Source: Microvelia longipes (taxonomy: Eukaryota > Arthropoda > Insecta > Hemiptera > Veliidae). Taken from it: a stretch of DNA of 64,000 nucleotides. Where the stretch lies: the NCBI GenBank assembly GCA_018340805.1, contig JACMZG010001870.1:52342643-52406642 (forward strand), written 5' to 3'. The notes under the pieces are model-generated. The model ran no database searches, had not been told where the DNA came from, and saw nothing but the letters and a program-made list of their open reading frames with translations. Of this stretch, positions 1 through 11,456 are shown piece by piece (positions within the stretch are counted from its first letter, which is position 1; every line of letters starts with the position of its first letter). Made by a program: the position numbers and the translations under genes.

Positions 1-47
1 ATGGTCCTAGACTAACGAAATGGTCTCTACCCCTAGTAAGTCGACCA

Positions 48-688
48 CCCTGAGTTCAAATTCACCAAAAATGTTTTGGTAATTATTACCCAAATGTGGT
101 AATTAACTAGCACTTTTCGTTTTTTATTGGTACTTTAAAAGTCAAATTGGATCATACTATTGATATAGACTAATTTAGAAAACTACATTTAATACTTGAG
201 AGATTTGATACCAATATCACAAAATTCCGGTCATTTTTCACTAAGCTATCGATCGACGTACAAGAAATAAATTATTACCGGCATTTTTTGAACAACAAAA
301 TGCGCCAACCTAAAAAAATGGTTAAAGCATGGTCCTAGACTAAAGAAAATGGTTCTCTATCCCTACTTATATCCTGAGAAATTTGATACCTTATATCACA
401 AAATTCCGGTAATTTTTTACCGAGCTATTGATCGGACATACAAGCAAATAACCCTATCATTGTTAGTACTATCACATGATACCGATAGCTCGGTAAAAAA
501 ATTACCGGAATTTTGTGATATTGGTATCAAATTTCTATAGGATATAATGTAGTTTTTAATTAGTGTATATCATTGGTATAGTCCAATTTGACTTTTTAAA
601 GTTACCAATAAAAAACGAAAAGTGCTAATTAAATTACCACTTTTGAGTAATAATTACCAAAAAAAATTTGGTGAATTTGAACTCAGGG
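48..688. repeat. Foldback-type inverted repeat element
   Basis: The segment beginning CCCTGAGTTCAAATTCACC at 48 reappears as its reverse complement ending at 688, right against the assembly gap. The arms stay alignable for about 190 bases. A second, inner inverted pair lies at about 380-436 and 481-534 (AAATTTGATACC and GGTATCAAATTT ends). The motif ATGGTCCTAGACTAA occurs at 1 and again at 329, so the unit is internally duplicated. No coding potential is seen. The true right end may lie inside the gap. Confidence 0.75.
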
Positions 689-1500
689 NNNNNNNNNNNN
701 NNNNNNNNNNNNNNNNNNNNNNNNNNNNNNNNNNNNNNNNNNNNNNNNNNNNNNNNNNNNNNNNNNNNNNNNNNNNNNNNNNNNNNNNNNNNNNNNNNNN
801 NNNNNNNNNNNNNNNNNNNNNNNNNNNNNNNNNNNNNNNNNNNNNNNNNNNNNNNNNNNNNNNNNNNNNNNNNNNNNNNNNNNNNNNNNNNNNNNNNNNN
901 NNNNNNNNNNNNNNNNNNNNNNNNNNNNNNNNNNNNNNNNNNNNNNNNNNNNNNNNNNNNNNNNNNNNNNNNNNNNNNNNNNNNNNNNNNNNNNNNNNNN
1001 NNNNNNNNNNNNNNNNNNNNNNNNNNNNNNNNNNNNNNNNNNNNNNNNNNNNNNNNNNNNNNNNNNNNNNNNNNNNNNNNNNNNNNNNNNNNNNNNNNNN
1101 NNNNNNNNNNNNNNNNNNNNNNNNNNNNNNNNNNNNNNNNNNNNNNNNNNNNNNNNNNNNNNNNNNNNNNNNNNNNNNNNNNNNNNNNNNNNNNNNNNNN
1201 NNNNNNNNNNNNNNNNNNNNNNNNNNNNNNNNNNNNNNNNNNNNNNNNNNNNNNNNNNNNNNNNNNNNNNNNNNNNNNNNNNNNNNNNNNNNNNNNNNNN
1301 NNNNNNNNNNNNNNNNNNNNNNNNNNNNNNNNNNNNNNNNNNNNNNNNNNNNNNNNNNNNNNNNNNNNNNNNNNNNNNNNNNNNNNNNNNNNNNNNNNNN
1401 NNNNNNNNNNNNNNNNNNNNNNNNNNNNNNNNNNNNNNNNNNNNNNNNNNNNNNNNNNNNNNNNNNNNNNNNNNNNNNNNNNNNNNNNNNNNNNNNNNNN
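689..1500. other. Assembly gap (N run)
   Basis: 812 consecutive unknown bases. Reading frames crossing it have no meaning. Confidence 1.
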
Positions 1501-1503
1501 TTA

Positions 1504-2284
1504 ATAGTCCAAGAGCAAGCCTAAAAATTGTGACCATTTTGTACTACTTCAAACAAATTTGTTCTGGAAAATTATACCTTAAATTGTGAAGGAAAAGCAT
1601 AGTCTGCCTATCCAAGGTGGAAGCCTTTCAATTTGAATGCGCTCGCTCCCAAAAATATTAGAAAATCGCACGAATTTGAGTTTTCTTGCAATAAGTAGTT
1701 CCCTGTAAGCCGCGTGCAAAAAATGAAGAGACCATTTTTGAAAGCTGATAATATTTCCTATAAAACGAGAGGTTTTCTTCGAAATCGGATAACTAGAACT
1801 AAAGTTATGACCTTTGTTAAATAGCTAAAAAAATGCACAAAAAGTTAATATTTTTGCAAAGAAATTCGTTGACATTGCATAAAGTAACCATTTTTTTGGT
1901 GTTTTTGAAAGGGCCGTAACTTCGGTTTTTGTCATCAGATTTTGGTTATTAAACACTTGTTTTATAGAACATTTTATTACCTTTAAAAAATTTGCTCTTC
2001 GTGTTTTGCACACGACCCACAGGGAACCACTTGTTTCAAGAAAAATGAAATACTTGCGATTTACTATAATTTAGAGCATGTGTTCAATGATTATATGTAT
2101 GCATGTGCACATGATGCATGTGCTCGTATGAAGGGCTGGAGCCCTTCATACGATTGCTATCCAGAGTGGACTCTGGATAGGCAGACTATGGTTTTTCATC
2201 ATAATTTAAAGTATATTTTCAGACAAATTTGGTTTGAAGTAGTTCAAAATGAGTCACATTTTTTAGGCCTGGCACTTGGACTAT
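1504..2284. mobile_element. MITE-like element with ~110-bp terminal inverted repeats
   Basis: ATAGTCCAAG at 1504 and CTTGGACTAT ending at 2284 are exact reverse complements. The arms remain similar for about 110 bases, up to TAGTCTGCCTATCCA on the left and TGGATAGGCAGACTA on the right. The interior has no convincing gene. A target duplication cannot be judged because the left flank is only a few bases from the gap. Confidence 0.75.
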
Positions 2285-2694
2285 GAGATAAAATCTGAAA
2301 ATATGAAATATTTTTTGATGATGATAAGGAGGATTCAACTCTTAATGAAATATTTTTATACTTGGGTCAATTTTGGTCAAATTTTGGTCAATTTTGGGTC
2401 AATTTTTTAATACTTGGGTCAATTTTTTATATTTTTTTAATAAATAAACTCAAGTTATAACAGGCATTAAAAAAATACAACTAAAAAATGGACTCAAAGC
2501 GTTTTAACTTAAAAAAGAGTATTATTATCTTAAAGAATTTCTTAATGAGATCTCACGATAGTAGTGAATTATTATACGTGTTTCTTTTATTGTTTGTAAG
2601 CGGTTTGCTTGTTACAGAACAATCTTGTTTGACAATTTCCAATTTGACAAAGAATTGAATTGCAAAAGAATGAAATAGATTTAAAAAAAGTATA
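2285..2694. repeat. AT-rich spacer with short GGTCAATTTT repeats
   Basis: At 2361-2430 the motif GGTCAATTTT recurs about six times with small length changes. The remainder is AT-rich with no gene or element end recognised. Confidence 0.5.
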
Positions 2695-2770
2695 TACACG
2701 GTTTTTGCGGATCACTTGCGTTTAACATCATCGAGCCAGGTTCGTACATGGATGGGAGAACGCTGGGATT
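2695..2770 (+). repeat. 5S-rRNA-like segment
   Basis: The stretch reads as a diverged copy of the central part of 5S rRNA: CGGTTTTTGCGGATCAC, then TTAACATCATCGAGC, then ATGGATGGGAGAACGCTGGG. These correspond in order to the CGGTTCTCGTCCGATCAC, TTAAGCAGCGTCGAGC and TTGGATGGGTGACCGCCTGG parts of insect 5S rRNA, which include the internal control region for TFIIIA and RNA polymerase III. It is not a full gene because the 5' and 3' portions are missing. A 5S-derived SINE or a 5S pseudogene are the likely explanations. Confidence 0.55.
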
Positions 2771-2860
2771 AAAACGGAATTTTATGTGTCAGAAGGCGAA
2801 AGTCTCCAGATACTAAAAATTACGTAATGCGAAATAATTAATAAATCGTTTATTTATATA

Positions 2861-2892
2861 GGCTATGCCCTCTCTAGTAATATAACTCTATG
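2861..2892. repeat. Solo right end of family B MITE
   Basis: GCCCTCTCTAGTAATATAAC followed by TCTATG matches the right terminus of the family B elements at 13867, 15892 and 36292. No matching left end is seen upstream. Confidence 0.5.
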
Positions 2893-3331
2893 GCTGTGAG
2901 GCTGAAATAATCATAAACCCCTTAGTCGTGTCTTATTAAATATTAAACAAATAATGGATAGTTAAAAGCTGTTATTATCCGGTTGTTTAAACTGTTTGAT
3001 AAATTATTGATGAGTTTTTGAACTAAATCACATCATTTCACACCTTTTAGAGAATTCCCTGGAAGTAAACACCAAGTAGGGAGGTAAACTTCCCCAATTT
3101 ATTATACACAGCAATATGGCCAGTATAAAGAGCCACTCAACAGGCGAGTCACCTCCTAGGCTTAGAATAGATAGCAGTAGTAAATTCTTAAAGTTAGCAG
3201 CACTATCATTTCACTTAAATATTACCGTTTTTCATCAAATAACTTTTTAATTTTTTTTTTTTTGTTACTTAATTATTACGGAAAGAAATTGTGACCGACC
3301 TAACAAATACAATATAAATACGATTCAAACC

Positions 3332-3511
3332 GGTGCAAAATACTTGCACCGTTTCTTCCATGCAAATACTTGCACCGTTTCTTACCAGTGCAAAATACTT
3401 GCACCGTTTCTTCCAGTGCAAAATACTTGCACCGTTTCTTCCAGTGCAAAATACTTGCACCGTTTCTTCCAGTGCAAAATACTTGCACCGGTTCTTCCAG
3501 TGCAAAATACT
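3332..3511. repeat. 28-bp minisatellite, ~6.5 copies
   Basis: Tandem repeat with unit TTGCACCGTTTCTTCCAGTG plus CAAAATAC (28 bp). Short open frames on both strands here are by-products of the repeat. Confidence 0.9.
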
Positions 3512-5066
3512 AAGAACCGGATCCATACGTATTAAATGCGTATGGAATACGATAGCCTGTTAAACACGCTGCGTGTACGTCGTAACTGTTGGGCCCAAAG
3601 TATTTTTGACTCGAGTGGGTCATGCGACGTAATACTAGTTATGTTTTATTCATTACTCCTCTTATTAACAGACATGACTGGCATAATACGAAATAACATG
3701 AAAATTACCAAGTCAAATTACCTTTGCATATTTCTCCTTTCCCTTCTACGAGTATTTTCTTCTAGACCTTCTTTCTACCGCGTTTAACGAATTTCCTTTG
3801 ATATATTCGCTAATGAAGTGAGTGTCATGGTTGGAATTGAACCGGGAGTGGGCAACAAATTTATTTTAGAGGGCCCTAATAACGAAGCAAGCTCCCTAAT
3901 AGAGGTCCCTTCAAATTCAAAGAGAGTTTTCAAATTCATAGTCTGAGCATTAGTATCGCTGTTAGTAACTTATTTTTTCTGGATTTTGCGAAAAATAATT
4001 ATCACCATTATATCAGCCTGTAATATGAGTTCTAGCTGATGGTGAATTTTAATTTATATCGCTTGAAATGTTGACTGTTCGCATATCTTTGAAAAATCAA
4101 AAGTAGTTTTAAGTAGTAATGTTAATACTACGAACACGATGAGCCGTAAATCCATAACTAAACCAAAAATGGATTTTCGCTTGCGAGGAAGCAAGCATTC
4201 TAAGGAAATTCGCCCACCATAAGGACCTCGGCGCCACAATTATCTCATTTTACTTTTTCTTAAAATCACAAAACTTTTTGTTTTTATGTAAAAATATTAT
4301 TTATTAAATTTGTTTTATTAACTTATATAAAAGGGAAAAGAGCAAGGGAGCTTCTTTCTCTTAAGAATAAGAAAATGCGGTTTCTAAATATTTTCCAATG
4401 GAAAATTACGTAGTTTTTTTTGTTTCAGACTTGTTTCCATAACATGTAAGACAATAAAACGGACGTTAATCTTTTTTTTGGGGAGGGGGCAAAACAGAAA
4501 GAAGTATCATCAGAATTAAAAAAAAACCTTATTAGTACATTTGCTTTTGGAAATTCGCTGAAAGCAGTGTGACGTAGTAAATAGGGGTCTCCCATCTATT
4601 TAACTGTGTTTTAGTCTTTCCTTAGCCGATATTTAATTCTATGTTGTTCTTGTTTAACATGTTTTTGTCAATACGGGTCCCATATTTACCAAGGGTATGT
4701 TTGCTCATGTTGAGTCATGTTGCTTATGACTCTACTCTGGCTTTATAGTCTCTCCTGACGTCAGAACTGTTCATTTCCTACAGCCATTAAATATTCCCTT
4801 GTTTTCATTTCGAGGTCATTAATTAATATTTTAATGTCAGACATTTAGACATAGACATAAGGGCGTTTAAATAAGTTGAGCGTCGTCAGTAAGGAGTGTA
4901 CTGACGTTAAATTTTTCTCCGAAGTGCTTTGTTCCTATTTTACTTAGAGATTTGACATTCATAAATCAGTCAAAGTTAGTTCGCATTTTGACATAGCCAA
5001 CGGGCGCGCTGTAATCGAAACTTGGTTAATGTCATTAACACGAACATGAAACTTTTGTTGTTTTAG
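3512..5066. other. Unannotated AT-rich stretch
   Basis: No supported gene. The segment around 4190-4240 (AAGGAAATTCGCCCACCATA and neighbours) resembles the right end of the inverted-repeat element at 27508-27946, so a related fragment may end near 4245. Confidence 0.4.
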
Positions 5067-5074
5067 TTCTATAC

Positions 5075-5771
5075 CAGGCCTGGGCAAACTTTTCTAGCAA
5101 AGGGCCGCTTAGTCTTTTTACAGCCAGTTGCGGGCCGCATTCCTTAAATTTTAATGTATGCTAAACCCGCAACAAATTGAACTTACTTTGGTGTTTTACT
5201 TAAGTCAAATTTATTCTCAGAGAATAGGAATTGGGGAACTTTAGCACTAAACGGAAAAACAAAACGAAGTATCTTTGTCAAATCTTGAAATACAACTGAA
5301 GACAAATTTTGCTAGAATACCAGGAGTAAAAATAATTTTAAAAACTATTCCTATGAAATAAAAGATCAAAGGGATTGTATTTTATCAACTCCTTTTCGGC
5401 AATTCACAGAAGGCAAAATAGCTTATTTTTATCTTATTATTGTGAAAATAAAAATTCGCTAAAATAATTAGAATTTGCCAAATCCGACAATGAGGATTGG
5501 TATGAAAAGCGGCCGCTCTTTATGCAGTGTTTCTTATCTTACTTATTTTTGTTTCTCCAAACTTTAAAGTTAAAGCAACAATCCATTATTTCCTTATCTT
5601 GGTATCTAACTTTTCATAATAATTTTGAATTAAAAAATGTATTTGCTTATATACCCGATATTTTTTTTTTTTGTTTTTTATTTTTCCAAACATTTTAATT
5701 TTGCCGCGCGGCCACATAAAAAATGCTCTGCGGGCCGCATGTGGCCGCGGGCCGTAGTTTGCCCAGGCCTG
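5075..5771. mobile_element. Non-autonomous hAT-type MITE with 8-bp target duplication
   Basis: The 697-bp element starts CAGGCCTGGGCAAAC and ends GTTTGCCCAGGCCTG, a 15-bp perfect terminal inverted repeat. GGGCCGC-rich sub-terminal blocks lie at both ends. It is flanked by the identical 8-bp sequence TTCTATAC at 5067-5074 and 5772-5779. Terminal CAG..CTG with an 8-bp duplication is the signature of hAT-superfamily transposition. There is no transposase frame, so it must have been mobilised in trans. Confidence 0.88.
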
Positions 5772-5798
5772 TTCTATACTCTATGTCTATAGATAACT

Positions 5799-6234
5799 AA
5801 CGTAAACAAACATTTTAGGGTAGCTTTCAAGACACCTTGTGTCAAAAAACATTGTAGGATATCTTTTAGAATGCCTTATATATACAAACATTGTAGTATA
5901 ACTTTCAAATTGCCTTATGTGAACAAATATTGCAGGGTAGCTTTCAAGACACCTTGTGTAAACAATCATTGTAGTATATCTTTTAGAATGCCTCATATAT
6001 ACAAACATTTTAGGATAACTTTCATAATACCTTATGTAAATAAATATTGCAGGATATCGTTCAAGACGCCTTATGTAAACAAACATTGTAAGATAACTTC
6101 CAAAATGCCAAATATAAACAAACATTGTAGGATAACTTTCATAATACCTTATGTAAACAAATATAGCAGGATAACGTTCAAGACGCCTTATGTAAACAAA
6201 CATTGTAAGATAACTTCCAAAATGCCTAATATAA
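5799..6234. repeat. ~39-bp minisatellite, left part
   Basis: Degenerate tandem array with unit beginning AAACAAACATTGTAGGATAA and continuing CTTTCAAGACACCTTATGT. The 175-aa frame on the minus strand and the 122-aa frame on the plus strand are repeat artefacts, since a 39-bp period keeps one frame open. The array is interrupted at 6234 by the retrotransposon and resumes at 11592. Confidence 0.9.
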
Positions 6235-8180
6235 GATAATATCTTTGTTCGTAGGGGCTTGGATTTGTGTAATTTTGTCGGGCTAACGTCCGAAAAAATT
6301 ACACAATACAACAACTTATTTTTAAATAATTTATTAAACAGTATTACTAATTATAAGGGCACAACGGAAACAGTTAAAAGTAGAACATCGTTAATTTATA
6401 ACTTCACTAAATACGTTGACTTAAGTATATCATTTGCCACAAAAAATAATAACTCCTTAAGATTATCTAAGGGGCTTTCTACTATACTTAAAACTAAGAA
6501 AATGAAAGAAAATGACTGGTTATCTCTAGAAAACTACTCTGACCTACAATCGCTAGACAAGATGTCCAAATCAGTAAGCAGTAAAATTATAATATTACAA
6601 ACAGATAAGGAAAACACTTTTAATCATTTAGCCTTACTTATAAAATCATTAAATGTATGGGCCGCATCAAACTATCCATTAATTATAGGTATCGATATTA
6701 TAGAGCCACTTATAGATATATCGGCTTTAGATTTATTAAGCTTAATAAACGCATCTATGAACCTTAAGTTTATTTTCTATTACAAAGGTTTTGACACCCT
6801 TAATTTCTTAAATATATTTGAAAAGAGTGCAATAAACAATAATTTCATACAAGGCCTCCTTCCTGGCTCTAACAAGATAGAAAGTTTTACAAATAGCATG
6901 ATTGAATTACGAAATTTATTAAATCAAAAGACAAACTAAATGCTGACATATACAAACAATATTATCAACTGTAATAAGCAAAAATATATTTGAATCCTCC
7001 AGAGCCTTTCGTGAAATAAGGTTTAAAGAAATGAACCTGTATGACAATAGCCGAAATACTTTCATATGGCCCACAAATAATCAGTATCGAATGGGTTTCA
7101 GCTTAGAAAAAAATGGTACTTATGTAAAATATAACGAAAATCAAAGAAGATTTGAAACAAGCGATAGGTATATATTAGTAACTAAAGACACAGAGCTCAT
7201 GCTTGATGCGGAATTAGTGATCAAAATTAATAAAATCAATATTACTAAATGTAAACTATCAAACGTTAAATGGATAAACGGAGTGCCCGGTTGCGGTAAA
7301 ACGAGGTTTATAATGAGTCAGCACACCCGGGAAAGGACTTGGTATTGACCCAAACCAGAGCCAATCTAAATGAAATTAGGCAAAATATAAAAAAAATTAT
7401 AAATTAAAGGGAAAGGACAGAGTCTACAAGGATTACAGAACGGTGGCTTCTTTCGTAATAAATGGATCTGATAAGCATTACGACCGCGTCTTTATAGACG
7501 AAGCAATGCTCATGCATGCAGGTTACGTGGGATTTATTGCTGAGCTCGCGAGAGCAAATGAAATAATCCTACTTGGCGATGAAAATCAAATCCCATACAT
7601 TGAAAGATCTTCTCTAACATCTGAGTGGTCTAAGATCTCACAGTTCTGTGATCCTTGTTTAACTCTCTCTACCACTAAGAGATGTCCTCAGGATGTGTGC
7701 TTCTTGTTGTCGAACCATTATAAAAATATTCAAACAACAAACCCGTGCGTACGATCCATCAGACCGATTATTAGTGATGCCAGTCAGTATCAACTTAAAG
7801 AAGACACGCTTATACTGACTTTTACACAAATTGAAAAAGATATGATGATAGATATTTTAAAAGGTAGATGTTATGGACCAATTCTAATTCATACCATTCA
7901 CGAAGCTCAAGGACTGACGTCTAAACGTGTGGTGTTAGTTAGGATAAATTCAAAACCCTTAGACGTTTATAATAGTATTCCACATATAATTGTTGCACTT
8001 AGTAGACATACTTATAGCTTTAGATATCTAACGACAGATGAAACGGACTTAATTTCATTACTAACAAAGGAGATACTACAGACCAACGTCCATACTATTA
8101 AAAACTATTTAATAACAAACGAGACGCATAACTTCAACAAAATAGTAGAAAATAAAATATCCATAGATTTAACACCATGA
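6235..8180 (+). pseudogene. ORF1: alphavirus-like superfamily-1 RNA helicase, 5'-truncated, frames broken
   Basis: Seen in the sequence: Walker A GVPGCGKT (7280-7303), a motif Ia-like LTQTRAN stretch, Walker B FIDEA (7491-7505), motif III LLGDENQIPY (7569-7598), a KRCPQD motif, motif V HTIHEAQGLTS (7890-7922) and motif VI VALSRHT (7992-8012). This ordered set is that of the viral superfamily-1 helicases of alphavirus-like positive-strand RNA viruses, where the enzyme unwinds RNA and has NTPase and 5'-triphosphatase activity. The first ~225 residues before it match nothing I recognise. The frame is open from 6235 with no ATG, so the N-terminus is missing. Breaks lie near 6925-6930, 6960-6970, 7326-7330 and in an A-run near 7388-7396. 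Each moves the frame in the same direction by one base. It ends in TGA overlapping the ORF2 ATG. Its role in the element is unknown; ORF1 usually encodes a nucleic-acid-binding protein. Confidence 0.8.
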
Positions 8181-11150
8181 CAACTACAAATCAAATAATT
8201 TCGGATCCTAAAATGGACCATGAAACCGAAACAAAAGAACTAACTGATCTAAATCTGAAGTCACTGACTACAGGCACTAAAATTTTTTAAATTTATTGCA
8301 TCTAAATATACGTAGTTTAGAAAAACACTATGACGAGCTATTAGTTCTGTTAGAAGGTATAAATGTAGAGGTACACATAATTTTACTGACTGAAACATGG
8401 TTAAGAGTTTTTCCTGAAAATTTTACAATACCCGGCTATAAACCTCTTCCGGTGGATGGTCAGTTTAACCGAGCTGACGGAATTGTAGCATTTGTAAAGA
8501 ATAGTCTGCAAATAATATCTAAACAAGAAAATCCCGTAGAGCAATGTACTAGTTTACTATTTAAAATTAGAGACGAACAAAATAAGGTACATACTGTGAC
8601 TCTAATATACAGATTATGGGGATATAGCTTAGATTTGTTTAACGCATCGTTATACGACCATTTACATAGCATGAGTAATGAAAACCATGTAGTGCTAGGG
8701 GATTTTAATATCAATATTAAAGCTGACAATTATGATGCACATACTGAAGACTTTATCGATATGATGGCCCAATTTGGCTATAATTCCAATATAAATTCCT
8801 ACACCAGAATTCATAACAACAGTAAATCCTGTCTAGACCATATATGGACCAAACAAAAAGAAAAGCTACTTACCGTTGCGTATAGACTTAATAATAAAAT
8901 AACAGATCACTTCCCAGTTGGAATTATTTATAAATATAATAACACATCATCAAAAAATAATTTAAATAACAGTAACACTTACGTAAGCAGAACTGACTTT
9001 CCAAGCCTGGTTAATGATATAAATAACCAAACTTGGGATAATATCTATAAAAATGACGACGCAAATGAAATAACATCTATGTTTGTAAATACTTTAAAAA
9101 CCCACTATTGGAGACATACAAAAACTGTTAAATTAAATAGAAAATACAAAAAAAGAAAACCTTGGATAACGAATAGCATCATAGAAAGTATATTAATCCG
9201 TGACAAAATGGCTAGGCAAGTTGACAGTGACCCAGAAAATGCAGAATTGAAAACCGCTTATAAAAAATACAGAAATCAACTTAATAGAATTATAAAAACA
9301 GCTAAGAATCAATATCTAGAAGATGAAATTAAATTGGCTGGGCAAAATAATTTCAAAACATGGCAAATTATAAATAGAACCTTAGGTAGAGAAAAATCTC
9401 AAACAGAAATCAAGGAACTAATTTTGCCAAGTGGTGAAAAAATAGTCAACAATAAAGATATTGCAAATAAACTAAATGAACATTTCTCAAGCATTGGTGA
9501 AACTTTAGCTGACGAACAGAAAAAATACTGCAACTGTAGCTCTGACTCGAGTACTGAAAATATACCTAGACTACCTGACTCTTTAGTTCTTTTACCTGTA
9601 ACAGAAACTGAAATACTAAATCACATAAGGGAACTAAAAAATAACAAAGCTCCTGGTATAGATCAAATATCTGCAAAAATAATAAAAGCATGCAAAGAAA
9701 ATTTAGTCAAACCCTTAGTTTATATATTCAACACCTGTTTCAGTTCGGGTATTTTTCCTAGTGTATTCAAAAACGCTGTCATCACTCCTCTGTTTAAGGA
9801 AGGATGTAAGTCTGACGTAATGAATTACAGACCAATATCTCTATTACCAGTAGGAGCAAAATTATTAGAGAAATGCATTGAAAGTAGAATCTCATCTTTT
9901 TTCGAAAAACATCAAATTCTCTCAAAATCTCAATTCGGTTTTCAAAACAATAAAAGTACTGACGACGCGATATATGCACTAACTAAGTATATTACCTCAA
10001 AATTAGACAACAACAATAAAGTAATAGCAGTTTTTTTGGACTTAAAAAAGGCATTTGACACAGTTGATCAGAAAAAATTAATAGAAAAACTTCAATATTA
10101 TGGGATACGAGGGAAAGCCTTAGAATTACTTATTGACTATATTACAAACCGGCAACAACAGGTAAAGTTACTCAACGACTTAAGCTCTGTAGCCACGCTT
10201 CATACTGGAACACAACAAGGAACAGTGACGTCACCGAAGTTATTTCTGACTTACATCAATGATTTATACCTTATCCCTAATTTCTTAGGTGAAGTAATAG
10301 GTTTTGCTGATGATACGTGTTTATTGTTTTCATCAGACACACACAGCTGGCAAGAATTGACAATCAAAGTAGAACAACAGCTGGCCTTAGTAAGCAAATG
10401 GCTCCACACAAACCTATTATTTCTAAACACAAAAAAACCAAATTTATTACCTTCTCACTATCTAAGAAAGGACAGCCTAAGGATATAACTAAACTCAAAA
10501 TCCATGATTGTAAGTGCGTTAGAAAAAATGACACACCAAACTGTGACTGTACGACTATAGACAGGGTAACTTCTATAAAATACCTAGGTGTTACTATTGA
10601 CCAAACATTGACTTGGAAAATTCATATTCAAAATATTAGAAATAAAATAAGGAAATTCATATATTATTTTAGAGCACTTAGGGATTTCTGTGATGAAAAG
10701 TTGATTAAAACTATATATCATGCTCTAGTGGAATCTATTCTTGGGTACGGTATTATTGGATGGGGATCAGCAAATCCAACTCACTTGCACTCGTTAGAAA
10801 TAGCTCAAAAATCAGTCATCAAAACCATCCTTAAGAAACCAAGACTATATTCTACTGATCAACTTTTCAAAGATTTCCCTGTTCTCACAATCAAACAGTT
10901 ATTTACAAAAAAGGTTCTATTAAAATACTTTAATCAACCGAAAGAGTATATTAATCACAATCACAGCACTAGAAACAAAACTAATAGAAAAGTAAAAAGT
11001 TTAAAATGTAGAACATCAATGATGCAACGACATGCTGCTACTAGAGGTCCAATTTTATTTAATATGCTACCAGATGAGATAAAAACTAACCTGTATTTTA
11101 AAGATTTTAAAAAAGAAATAATCCTGTGGTTAAAACCACCTCCAAATTAA
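8177..11150 (+). pseudogene. ORF2: AP-endonuclease and reverse transcriptase, two frame breaks
   Basis: The likely start is ATG at 8177, inside ATGA with the ORF1 stop. This leader frame ends at a stop near 8288, and the main frame continues after a one-base break in the T6/A3 run at 8283-8291. The endonuclease domain shows LNIRSL, TETWL (8389-8403), GDFNIN (8698-8715) and TDHFP (8902-8916). The reverse transcriptase shows NNKAPGIDQIS, NYRPISLLP, LDLKKAFDTVD, a GTQQGTVTSPK variant of the usual PQGS box, and the catalytic FADD at 10303-10314. A second one-base break in the A7 run at 10431-10437 separates the thumb and C-terminal region, which has a Cys-rich linker (CKC then CDC) before KYLGVTID and ends at 11150. 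No RNase H domain is seen. The product would nick target DNA and copy the element RNA in place. Confidence 0.88.
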
Positions 11151-11424
11151 CCTATTTTCTTCTTTTTCTTTTTTTTTCTAACCTTAGATTAAATAATATT
11201 TTCTTTTTATTATATTTTATTTATTATTTTGTACTAACTTTTTAATTAATAAATTCTCTTCCTTAAATTTAAGAAATCTTATTTTAAATTTTTTTTAAAA
11301 AAACTAACCAAGTCGTATAAAAATACTAATTAAGTAAACATAATTTAAGAAAACTACTAACAGAAACTAAACTATTTATAAGAAACTATTAATAAGGAAA
11401 AAGAAACTTTTAACAAGAAGACTA

Positions 11425-11456
11425 AAGCCGCGCACAAGCTCATGCTTTTGCGGCTT
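11425..11456 (+). promoter_or_regulatory. 3' UTR stem-loop of the retrotransposon
   Basis: AAGCCGC (11425-11431) and GCGGCTT (11450-11456) form a GC-rich stem around an 18-base loop in otherwise very AT-rich 3' UTR. In some non-LTR elements a 3' stem-loop is recognised by the reverse transcriptase. That role here is inference. Confidence 0.35.

Noticed and set aside
622..1537. Long frames across the gap
   Set aside because: They consist of unknown bases.
3332..3511. CRISPR-like regular repeats
   Set aside because: Units are directly contiguous with no unique spacers, and the genome is eukaryotic.
5787..6314. 175-aa minus-strand frame of repeated FVYIRxxESYP-like units
   Set aside because: Arises from a 39-bp minisatellite, whose period is divisible by three, and it is split by the retrotransposon.
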